DNA of 64,000 nt from Druceiella hillmani (Eukaryota > Arthropoda > Insecta > Lepidoptera > Hepialidae): NCBI GenBank assembly GCA_039881145.1, contig JAYKKI010000029.1, positions 25,152,001 to 25,216,000 of the forward strand, in the 5' to 3' direction. Within the stretch, counting starts at the first letter, position 1, and every line of letters starts with the position of its first letter. A program made the translations under genes and the position numbers. Shown here piece by piece: positions 56,187-64,000 of the stretch. Below the pieces are notes generated by a model that searched no databases, was not told where the DNA came from, and saw nothing but the letters and a program-made list of their open reading frames with translations.

Positions 56187-56504
56187 GTAAGTTTTATTTT
56201 ACTGCTAGAGTAAGTATTTAATAATGCATTCATGTTTTAATACGTAATTTGATCCCTAACCTATAATGTATGGACTTGACAGGTTTACGTATTAAACGAT
56301 TTTTGCTTGTTAAGGAGTTAGCTAATTATCAGTTGTCATTTCTAGAATATAATTAACAACAAATTAATCCGACTGCTTAATTAATAATTTAACTAATTAA
56401 TACAATTTAATTTTTTAAAGCCTTTTTTTATTTGTTGGGTACTTAGGCTTAATGCAACGCCGTTAAACATTATGATGGTTTATTTATTAATATTTTTATT
56501 ACAG
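56187..56504 (+). other. Likely 5' UTR intron of the DUF7869-type gene
   Basis: Donor GAAAG|GTAAGT at 56187, acceptor TTTTTATTACAG ending at 56504, two bases before the ATG at 56506. Confidence 0.6.
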
Positions 56505-58235
56505 AATGTATCGGGGTAAGAAATTGGTTGGTCTTGTTACCGACTTACAAAAAATACAAGAAGACGAGCCGAAAATAAGTAAATCCTTTGAGACTGAACA
56601 GAATAATAATTGTCAGATTTTAGAAAATGTTCAGTTTGAATTTATTCATGAATTAAATAATTCTGTAGTCGAAAACTTAAACAATGAAAACTATGAAACA
56701 GATTGCAATTTTACTTTACAGACAAGTGATACAACTGGTTTGATTTTAGAAAATACTGTGAGTTCAGATTACCTCGACAGTCTCAACGTTTTTCCTAGTA
56801 AAATTTCGGAAGATGTTTTTAGTACAGAAAATAGATCGACACAGAAACTCGAGATTGATGGTACCGATATTCTCCACAGCCAAGTTTCTGTTAACGAGTC
56901 TAGTGCTGCAGCAAGTATATCTCAATTGGAAAGCCATTTTGATAGCAGTATTCTTCCTGTCGAAGTTTCAGCCGATGAACCTTGTCTAAAGAACAGGTCA
57001 GATATGGCAACCCATTCTGATGTAACCAATATTCTCCCTAGCCAAGTGCTTACAGAGAGTATAATGATAAACAATTCTACCGATGAAACTTGCGTGATAA
57101 CCAGATCAATATTGGCAATCAATCCTGATCCTCATATCTCAGATGAAAGTGATATTGGCAGAAATTTGGTAGATTATTCTGATACTGATTCAGCATCTAG
57201 TGTTCAAATAACAAAATCGAAAAAGCGTAAGAAGCGATTCCAAGTAGATAAGACTGAATGGTTTGCTGAGCAAAATAGAAAAAGAAGAGAGAGAGGTGAA
57301 AAATACTTAGGTCGGGAGAAAAAAGATGGTTCTTGGAATTATACGAAGCCAAAAGAAGAACGAGCAATGAAATCAAGGTGTTCCTGCAAGATATCAAAAT
57401 ATAGTGCATTGAAATGTGAAACTATTGATGAAAGTACCAGAAAGCAACTTTTCGCTAGATTTTGGAATCTTACTTGGGGAGAAAAAAAACGCTAGTCAAT
57501 GATTGGATAACTACAAATCTAGCAGCAAGACCTCGTAATCGGAAAAATACTGACACGACAAAATTCATATGGAATGAGGCAGAAGGTGGTTTGAATGCTG
57601 AGGAATTTGCTTCCATTTGGGTAGATTTTTTGGAAAATACAGTGATACCAGTAATACCAGTGATTAATACCGACGAAAACAATGACAGTAAAACTATAAT
57701 TATATACAGTGATGGCTGTACGTATCAAAATAGAAATTGTGTACTATCCAATGCATTGTTAAATGTTGTTTTGAGGCATAAAGATATTACTATAGAACAA
57801 AAATTTTTGGAGGTTGGGCATACTCAAATGGAAGCAGACTCCATGCATTCCACAATAGAGCGTTATGTAAAAGATAGGGTAGTGAATGTACCTGCCGAAG
57901 ACATATCCATCGCAAGACATGCGCGCTTATGTCCGGCGCCATACGAAGTAAAGTATCTAAATCATTGCTACTTTAAAAAATTTGATAAGGTTCAGTTCTA
58001 TAAGAGCATTCGTCCTGGAAGATCTAAAGAGGATCCTAAGGTTACAGATATTAGGGCATTACGCTATGAACCAAGTGGACAAGTATCATATAAAATTTCC
58101 TTTAAGGACGAATGGACCTCTTTACCTCAAAGAAAATATTGAATATATTTGGCGTTAATTTTGTAGAAATTCATTATTCACAATTAAATGAAACTACGTG
58201 ATGTAGTATTATTTCTACTATCTTTAATTTCTTTA

Positions 58236-58276
58236 CCACGACCTAGGTTTCGTTGTATTACAACATCTTCAGGTGG
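58236..58276 (-). ncRNA. Hammerhead-ribozyme-like motif, copy A
   Basis: Minus strand, 5' to 3': CCAC (58276-58273, stem I); CTGAAGA (58272-58266, the CUGANGA core); T (58265); GTTGT-AAT-ACAAC (58264-58252, perfect stem II and loop); GAAA (58251-58248); CC-TA-GG (58247-58242, very short stem III); T and C (58241, 58240; GUC cleavage triplet); GTGG (58239-58236) pairing with the opening CCAC. Every conserved hammerhead core base is present. One odd base, the U between CUGANGA and stem II, departs from the standard fold. Stem I is the open stem, so it would be type I, the kind found in Penelope-like elements. Activity is untested. Confidence 0.6.
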
Positions 58277-58310
58277 GATATTTGCAAAGATCTTTGCTAA
58301 TATCCCACCT
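58271..58310. repeat. 40-bp near-perfect palindrome, no loop
   Basis: Halves 58271-58290 and 58291-58310 are reverse complements at 19/20. It overlaps the 5' end of the ribozyme-like motif; copy B lacks it. Confidence 0.92.
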
Positions 58311-58504
58311 GAACGTGTTTCATTTAATTGTGTCTCAAAGAAAATCTTCACAGGTTAAATCTTGTACAACTGATGAGTTAACTCAACTGCATGAAACAAG
58401 GCGAAAAATAACTGCACGCAAATATGAGGACTTGCAACAGATTAAAAGGACATTACCTTCAGACTACCACAAATTTTTTGATGATTTACCTCGCGAGTAG
58501 CGTC

Positions 58505-58547
58505 ATCTTAAATGATTTTAAGCAAATGGCTTAAAATCATTTAAGAT
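58505..58547. repeat. Perfect hairpin, 19-bp arms, 5-nt loop
   Basis: Arms 58505-58523 and 58529-58547, loop AAATG. It begins four bases after the DUF7869-type stop codon. Confidence 0.95.
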
Positions 58548-59236
58548 ACAAGATGTTAAAATTACTTTCAATTACCTATTTTATGTTCTTGTTGATTATT
58601 CTGTTTTCTAAAGCTAACATAAGAATGCAATTGTGCAGTTAGGTATCCATAATTTTATAGAATTTATCTAGTGCCTTTGTCATTTTGTGATAAATAGATA
58701 ATAAAAGATCTCTTAGCATTGTGATAACTTGATTGATTTTGTTCAGTTTATTATTTTAGGGAATGGTAAATTAAAAAAATTAAAAAAAAGAAAATAAAGT
58801 GTCTTGGTTGATTGTATGTTAATTCATAGTACAATAATACTATGATTTTATATTTTTGTCTGATGAATACCTACTAGAAATGTTAAAGTAAGAAATTATA
58901 ATTTAGAATACATAAAATAAAAAGAGTTATAAGCACTTTCTACTTTGTTTTATTTAAACTAAACTAATTTAAAACATTCAAAGTGGCAAATACCTGAACT
59001 GCTTAGTCCTAAACTCATACTGAGCTATAAAAAGAAAAACAGACAAATCCATGAAAGTACATATTACTCTAAAACTAAAGCATATTTTTCACTTTGTATA
59101 CATTCAAAAAATCAAATAAATTTATTTTCATCTACCTTATAAAAAAAATAAACAAAAATGATAATTTCTCAAAATTATTTAAGTTAAGTTTTTTTATCGT
59201 CCTGTAAAGTTTGATAAAATGGACTTAGCAGGTTAA

Positions 59237-60599
59237 CATTTTAGGCCGACGATATACGAAGTGATGTGTGATTATATGTTATTAAGGTGTGAAAGTTTTT
59301 TTCGACCCTGCGCAGCAACAAAGAACTTTCTTTACAATTTTATCGTATTTTAAATATTTTACGATAAAAGTATGTTTATCTGACTATAATAGATATACTA
59401 TTTAAATGTTAAAGATTACTCAAAAATAGATATTAACGATTTATAATAGTATCACTTGTTGCTGTCATTGAACCTGTCATGTTATTCTATATTTGAACCA
59501 GTCCGATAATTTTTTTTACTTGTAGGTATAATGGGGGATGCGTTAAGACCCGCTTTTTTTCCGGGAGGAAAAAAGAAGAGAAAGTGAGGAGAAACTATCA
59601 TAGTTGTAATGAACAAGGCATGATATTAACCATCGAAGCTTTACACAAAAAATATTACATTTAAAGGAAACTACGTGATGTAGTATTATTTCTATTTTCT
59701 TTAATATCTTTACCACGACCTAGGTTTCGTTGTATTACAACATCTTCAGGTGGAAATTTGAGGTGGGATTTTTATATGGATGCCATTCCTACAGCTACCG
59801 TACGACGACGCTTTTAAACACCAATAAAAAAGCTAAAGCTCATACTTAAATAAAAGATTCAGAGTGTTATTCCACACTGAAGGTTGAATCTGTAATAATT
59901 AATTACATTTTAGAAATGAAATCGTGCTTATTTGGTTATACGCTAAAGGATGTCCGCATCCTAGCGTACGAATTTGCTGGGAAATTTTTCATCACACAGA
60001 TTTAATAAAACCAAACACGACTGGAAAGAATGGTACTGCAATTTATAAAATTATTTCCCCGAATGTCCCTACGTCAACCTAAAGCGAGTTCATTAAATTG
60101 GGCTTCTGCTGGATCCATATTAGCATAACCTAACTTAACCTTACCTAACCTCTATGTAGTGTGTACATATCAAAAGACATTTTCCACATTTGGCTTCAAT
60201 ATTTCATTAAACCTGTTAAAAATTACTGCTCATTGTTGATGGCCACGTACCTGTTATGAAGCATTTGCCTTAATTGAATTCGCGCGACGATGTGGAATCA
60301 TCATGTTAACATTACCAGCACATATATTTCACAAGTCGCAGTCGCTCGACATTTCATTTTTTAAATCCCTTATTTCTATTAGGTTAATGATATACAAAAA
60401 TGGCTACGACAAAACCATGGTCAAACACTCACGCAATATTAATCCCTATGCTTTTTGGTAAGACTTACGAGCGCACAGCTTCTGTAGGTGCAGCTGCCAG
60501 TAATTTAGGAAAGAATGGCATTTATCTACTTGATAGAGATATTTTTGCAAATTACGAATTTGTGAGTTTATAAAGCGAATCAGAGAATACTGATTCAAT
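59237..60599. other. Flank of the TTAA transposon; mostly unrecognised
   Basis: Contains hammerhead-like copy B (59713-59753) and its 90-bp repeat context (59665-59758), shared with 58190-58280. Near 60126 a short CATAACCTAACTTAACCTTA stretch is a degenerate CCTAA run, common in insect DNA. No gene seen. Confidence 0.5.
59713..59753 (-). ncRNA. Hammerhead-ribozyme-like motif, copy B
   Basis: All 41 bases equal copy A: CCAC stem I, CTGAAGA core, extra T, GTTGT-AAT-ACAAC stem II, GAAA, CC-TA-GG, TC, GTGG. The 3' flank (as RNA) is also shared for about 50 bases, up to ACTACATCACGTAGTTTCC. The 5' flank differs beyond the CCAC, which helps set the repeat edge. Confidence 0.6.
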
Positions 60600-61790
60600 T
60601 ATTACTGCCGCTTTACTTTGCTATTACTTTGGAAATTAATTTACAAGAACTTCCATCAAATAACCCACCAAATTCACTTGTCATAAAAAGCAATCACTTC
60701 CGACTTGGCTCAAACCAAGTGGTAGTTCAATTAGGTAATTTACTTTTTCCCACACACACGCCATTTATTCATAGATATTCGATAGTCCTCCCCGAGCTAG
60801 CTCAAATCAACGACTTGATTTTACGGTTTAACAAATTTCACTAGGTGTAAAGAAGATACGCAGCATAAATTACGAAAAATAATTCGTAAGACTCAACGGG
60901 CTACGGAGTGACCGAATTCCCCGTACAAAGCAGATCTGGACACTTCCCAATATAAAAAGTTAAAGAAAATAAAGCAAGATGTTACAGCTCCAAATTCAAG
61001 TCAGTGATACTGCAGAATATGCAATTTATGTACCGTCAAACACATGATTACATGTTCACGAAATAACCGGTCAGGAAACCTTCGGCAAGCTCTGTAAATA
61101 TTCATAGAATGAATGAAACAAATACACCATCAAAAAGTTCCATTAAATTTCCAAAAATTAAATTGACAAACGGCTAGACATTTGCAATTCCTTTCAGATA
61201 TTCGTCCACGAAAAAATGTCTAGTTCGAATATTCAGAAATTTCAATATTCAAAAACTTGTTTAAAAGGTGAAACGACAACTATTTTAAATTCATTATCGG
61301 CATCCGAATAAAAATACTAAACGGTTTGTTTGCAAGATCGTTTTAACAATAAAGGAGTAATAATTAAAAAAACACGTTAGATTAAAGTTAGAAGTGGCAA
61401 GTGTTTCAAAAAAATTTGCTTGCGAGTTGCGAAAATTTGTCGATATTGTAAAGTATCATATTCGTGCACTAAAATCTTTGGGTGAACCAGTCGACGCTTG
61501 GTATACCCTATTATTTCACATGATTACTGAAACATTTATAGACTTACTCATAAAGAATGGGAAAGGTCAATTAAAGGTTCTAAAATGCCTAAATTTAATA
61601 CATTTATAGAGTTTTTAGAAAGGCGATCTCCTTACATTAATAATACTAATTTTGTCATTCCAACAAAAAAAGGCATTGACAACAACACAAAAATGCATGG
61701 TATGTATCATTTGCAAGGGTTCTCATAAAACATATGCGTGCAGTATCTTTCACAAAATGACGGTTAGGAAACTTATTAATACTATAATAT
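60600..61790 (+). pseudogene. BEL/Pao-type retrotransposon fragments
   Basis: 61394-61609 reads VSKKFACELRKFVDIVKYHI then RALKSLGEPVDAWYTLLFHM, the gag (DUF1759-like) stretch of BEL/Pao elements. The next frame has FIEFLERRSPYINN, and at about 61690 CIICKGSHKTYACSIFHKMT, the gag C-x-x-C-x-x-x-H-x-x-x-x-C region. 60629-60844 reads IHRYSIVLPELAQINDLIL, which resembles the BEL/Pao integrase entry, but it lies upstream of the gag piece, so at least two fragments or a rearrangement are involved. No LTRs found. Confidence 0.55.
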
Positions 61791-61935
61791 TATAATTAAA
61801 TACTTGAATTATTTTCGTAAACTTATTATATTTAATAAACTTATTAATATTATAATTAAATACTTTCGTACCTGACATCGAAAAGACGAATGTAAATGGT
61901 TTGGCTGTAGCTGGCTGTAAGGCTGTAGGAATATA

Positions 61936-63212
61936 CAGAGTGTCCAGTGGCAGATTTCAATGTTTGAAAAATTGTAAAAAAAAACTACACCTCTAATACA
62001 AAATAGGTTTATTTTAACTTTATAACAACGAATGCGGATTTCATTTTTTAAAAACCACGTTTTCTAAATGGCGGCCATCGAGTCTGACACACTCTTCGAG
62101 TATAGCACGCATGTTTTCAAACGCGTTTGCAGAGCGACTGGGGTGTCCTACTGACTTCGGCTCGAATATTTTCTTTAAGTTGTGTCACAGTGCTCGGATT
62201 TGTTTTGTAAACAACGGATCTTAAGTATCTCCATAAAAAATCACATGGGCTTAAATTGGTTGACCTAGGTGGCCACGGTACGGTACCGTTTCGGGATATG
62301 TTTTTTCTGGAAATAACTGCCGCACTGCATTCATGGACACATTAGCAGTGTGAGCTGTGGCCCCGTCCTGCTGGAACCATGTGTTTTGGTTGAAGGATGG
62401 ACTATTCTGTAGCTCTACTCTGAAAAAGTCATTTAACATTTGGGCATATCTTTCCGAATTTACAGTTACAGTTTGGCCACGTTGATTTTCAAAGAAATAA
62501 GGCCCTATGATTGCAGATGCAGACATGGCACACCAGACTGTTACTTTAGGCTTATGTAAAGGCTCTTGATGCATTTGTCATGAGTTGTGGACATATCCTC
62601 CAATGTGAAAGTGAGCTTCCTCACTAAAGAATATGTTGCCCATCCGGGTAGCAGTACGAAATCTCAACAACATCACCTCCGCGTAAGTTTTTCTTAATTC
62701 AAAGTCAGAATCGTGTAAATCTTGAACAATTTGAATTTTATATGGATGGAACTTAAGTTTTTTTCGCATCATTACCTGTAAAGTTGATTTCGGAATTCCC
62801 AATATCGATGAACGTGTATGCAGTGATAAACGGGATTTTCAACGACAGAAACCATAACACGCTCGACATTTTCATCCGTGGCTACCAATGGTGTAGGTCC
62901 TGGCCTGGGCCTATTTAATGTTGATCCTATAGCTCTGAACCTCGCTACCCATGACTGAATGAGGATGATCGATGGTCCATCACGTAATCGACGAATACTG
63001 TACGATTATTAAATCGGCGTGCTACAGACAGCGAAAATCCACTCGAAATGTACGCCTCGACGGCAAAAGCGCAATGCTCTCCACTCCACTGTTCCATGGC
63101 TACTAATACATCCGAACCGCTTGCGCTTCTAGCGACGCCCTCCGCGCCCCTCTTATGTGTTGCGTTCAGAAACTGTTTGTTCAAACTTTGAAATCTGCCA
63201 CTGGACCCCCTG
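61936..63212 (-). mobile_element. Mariner/Tc1-type element 2
   Basis: 1277 bp between TA dinucleotides (61934-61935 and 63213-63214). Inverted ends: left CAGAGTGTCCAGTGGCAGAT, right (reverse complement) CAGGGGGTCCAGTGGCAGAT. Same family as the element at 17477 but with a better preserved catalytic core. Confidence 0.93.
62041..63097 (-). pseudogene. Mariner-type transposase, broken
   Basis: The start is ATG at 63097-63095 (MEQWSGEHCAFAVEAYISSG). Then the HTH region (63060-62870), DD-proximal helices KSTLQVMMRKKLKFHPYKIQ (62780s), FFSEEAHFHIGGYV where the first catalytic Asp reads Glu, TVWCAMSASAIIGPYFFENQ, and FQQDGATAHTANVSMNAVRQ with the second Asp intact. Frameshifts near 62590, 62300 and 62230. 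The C-terminus is about 62041 (FKK then TGA). Dead. Confidence 0.87.
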
Positions 63213-63214
63213 TA

Positions 63215-63874
63215 GTTTAGTGTGTGGTACAAATGAGTAAGTACCCATATATACATATTAATTGTTGTGTTTAAGCCTAGATACCTAGTTAATAAATTTT
63301 TACGACTTAATATTTATTTATTTTAATAAGTAACTAACGTACCTATTTTACCTAAAACTCATTTACTTATCTGTGAAAGGTAGATGATTCAAGAAGCTTC
63401 TGGTTGTTTAAAATGGCTTTGGCCACCTTCTCAAGGAAAACGGCCGTTAATTTATGTATGTAGGATTGTAGGTATTTGTGTATGTAAATTCATTCTTATA
63501 ATGTTTGTAGATAAAAATAAAAGACTGAAATAATTTGTAAAAAGGAAAACAATATTATGTTTGTTGCTGTAGGTATTTAAACATAGTCATTAAATGTCAC
63601 GTAAAATTCCCGAGTTCGAGACGGTGTTGACATGATGATTGATGGTAGACAAGGTAGATGCGTATACCGGCGAAGTAAAATTGAAGCAGAATGTGAAGAG
63701 GTTGGGGGGGGGGGAGGAAGAGGGAGAGATCGATAAAGCAATTTCATTGGCAATAACATTTTGTAATTTACTTTTTAATCTCAGTTTTTATAAAAAACTT
63801 AGTTTTTATAAAAGGCTTAAATACCGGAATTACGGAGAGAGTGATTTTAAAAATAAGATATCTTCATCATCAAC
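63215..63874. other. Gene-free stretch
   Basis: Nothing recognised. A G11 run at 63703-63713 lies in a weak, low-complexity ORF (63639-63878) that I do not accept as a gene. Confidence 0.5.
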
Positions 63875-64000
63875 TTAATTGCTTTTTTCCTTAAATGTTT
63901 TAATTTTCTCTTCTTTAAGTTTTAGCAATTCGGCTTCAAATTTCGAACAATCAGATTTGTTATGTTTGTGTTTTTTTCCTTGAGATCTACTATCCAAATA
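63875..64000 (-). CDS. Partial unknown coding end, coiled-coil-like
   Basis: Open on the minus strand from the window edge to a TAA at 63877-63875: 41 residues with YLDSRSQGKKHKHNKSDCSK and EAELLKLKEEKIKTFKEKSN. Charged, heptad-like and compositionally coding-like. It could be the C-terminus of a Myb/MADF-type mobile-element protein or a host exon; too short to name. Confidence 0.4.
   Translation of the reverse strand, partial: YLDSRSQGKKHKHNKSDCSKFEAELLKLKEEKIKTFKEKSN

Larger units (their letters stand above)
58141..58333 (-). mobile_element. 193-bp insert with target duplication and hammerhead-like motif
   Basis: It splits the DUF7869-type coding frame. Direct repeats CTCAAAGAAAATATT (58126-58140) and CTCAAAGAAAATCTT (58334-58348) match 14/15 and look like a target-site duplication. 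Inside, a perfect 16-bp inverted pair, CACAATTAAATGAAAC (58179-58194) and its complement (58317-58332), encloses the ribozyme-like motif. A 15-bp duplication fits retroposition better than DNA transposition. No A-box/B-box and no poly(A) are seen. Confidence 0.75.
56506..58500 (+). pseudogene. DUF7869-type mobile-element protein, copy 2
   Basis: The start MYRGKKLVGLVTDLQ fits the family. A long acidic, Ser/Thr-rich region of about 230 residues follows, then KKRKKRFQVDKTEWFAEQNR (basic, likely nuclear) and the Cys-containing SRCSCKISKYSALKCETIDE with ARFWNLTWGEKK. A frameshift in an A8 run (57480s) leads to the 57462-58142 frame: VNDWITTNLAARPRNRKNTD, then straight to TKFIWNEAEGGLNAEEFASI. Several hundred family residues are deleted between those two. 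The core IIIYSDGCTYQNRNCVLSNA and FLEVGHTQMEADSMHSTIER matches the 39-40 kb copy. The C-terminus is split by the 58141-58333 insert and resumes as SSQVKSCTTDELTQLHETRR, ending YHKFFDDLPRE at 58500. Function is unproven; transposase is the natural guess. Confidence 0.75.
55879..59232 (+). mobile_element. TTAA-flanked DNA transposon carrying a DUF7869-type gene
   Basis: The ends are exact inverted copies: left CCTGCTAAGTCCATTTT (55879-55895), right its reverse complement (59216-59232), each next to TTAA (55875-55878 and 59233-59236). The bases outside the TTAA also mirror each other (TAAAATG before, CATTTTA after). So either the element entered a palindromic site TAAAATG-TTAA-CATTTTA, or the inverted repeat is longer than drawn. 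3.35 kb. It encodes one spliced, now broken gene. TTAA targets are known for piggyBac and, as I recall, one Sola group; the protein here is not a piggyBac transposase. Confidence 0.8.

Noticed and set aside
60126..60160. Possible telomeric CCTAA repeat island
   Set aside because: Only a few imperfect units; degenerate CCTAA-like runs are common in insect DNA and do not indicate a telomere.

Overview
This is an AT-rich insect (arthropod) genomic window: one host gene with long introns in a dense bed of decayed transposable elements. The host gene is zw10, the kinetochore / ER-tethering protein. The mobile-element mix (Harbinger, Tigger/pogo, mariner, piggyBac, Copia, BEL/Pao, jockey-, RTE- and I-like non-LTR elements) is typical of insects. 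I cannot fix the order or species from sequence alone.

Layout. 1-2280: 3' part of an RT + RNase H non-LTR element. 2591-19898 (+): zw10 in four coding exons with splice phases that join exactly. Intron 1 (9.8 kb) holds 66-bp tandem repeats, a Tigger relic split by an RTE-type insertion, and a tRNA-like SINE head. Intron 3 holds a mariner. 17281-29310: a direct segmental duplication; the second copy carries a dead copy of the zw10 last exon and lacks the mariner, so it shows the empty TA site. A piggyBac relic and RT fragments lie between the two copies. 29425-32311: a Harbinger element whose transposase (+) and MADF/BESS gene (-) are interlocked, each with its last exon inside the other's only intron. 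33194-36254: a Tigger/pogo element with a C-terminal PHD-like finger and GGGG-rich subterminal repeats. 36541-38950: two satellite-like families, running straight into a truncated gene of an uncharacterised arthropod family (I believe the one labelled DUF7869). 43-49 kb: no gene; a MITE, a long AT-rich tandem family and local duplications. 49790-50690: a second array of the 150-bp satellite. 51285-54633: a Copia fragment with a 3' LTR next to a second, inverted copy of the first non-LTR element. 55879-59232: a DNA transposon flanked by TTAA with matching inverted termini, carrying another DUF7869-type gene. That gene is interrupted by a 193-bp insert flanked by a 15-bp duplication, and the insert encodes a hammerhead-ribozyme-like fold; a second copy of the fold lies at 59713. 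60.6-63.2 kb: BEL/Pao fragments and a second mariner.

The most interesting signals are: (1) the two hammerhead-like motifs and the small element carrying one of them; (2) the TTAA-flanked transposon with a DUF7869-type protein, possibly a poorly described superfamily; (3) the interlocked antisense genes of the Harbinger element, with back-to-back splice acceptors 39 bp apart; (4) many perfect short-loop hairpins, at least two of which are absent from paralogous copies and so look like inserted inverted copies (template switching). All homology statements come from reading motifs by eye; no database was searched.
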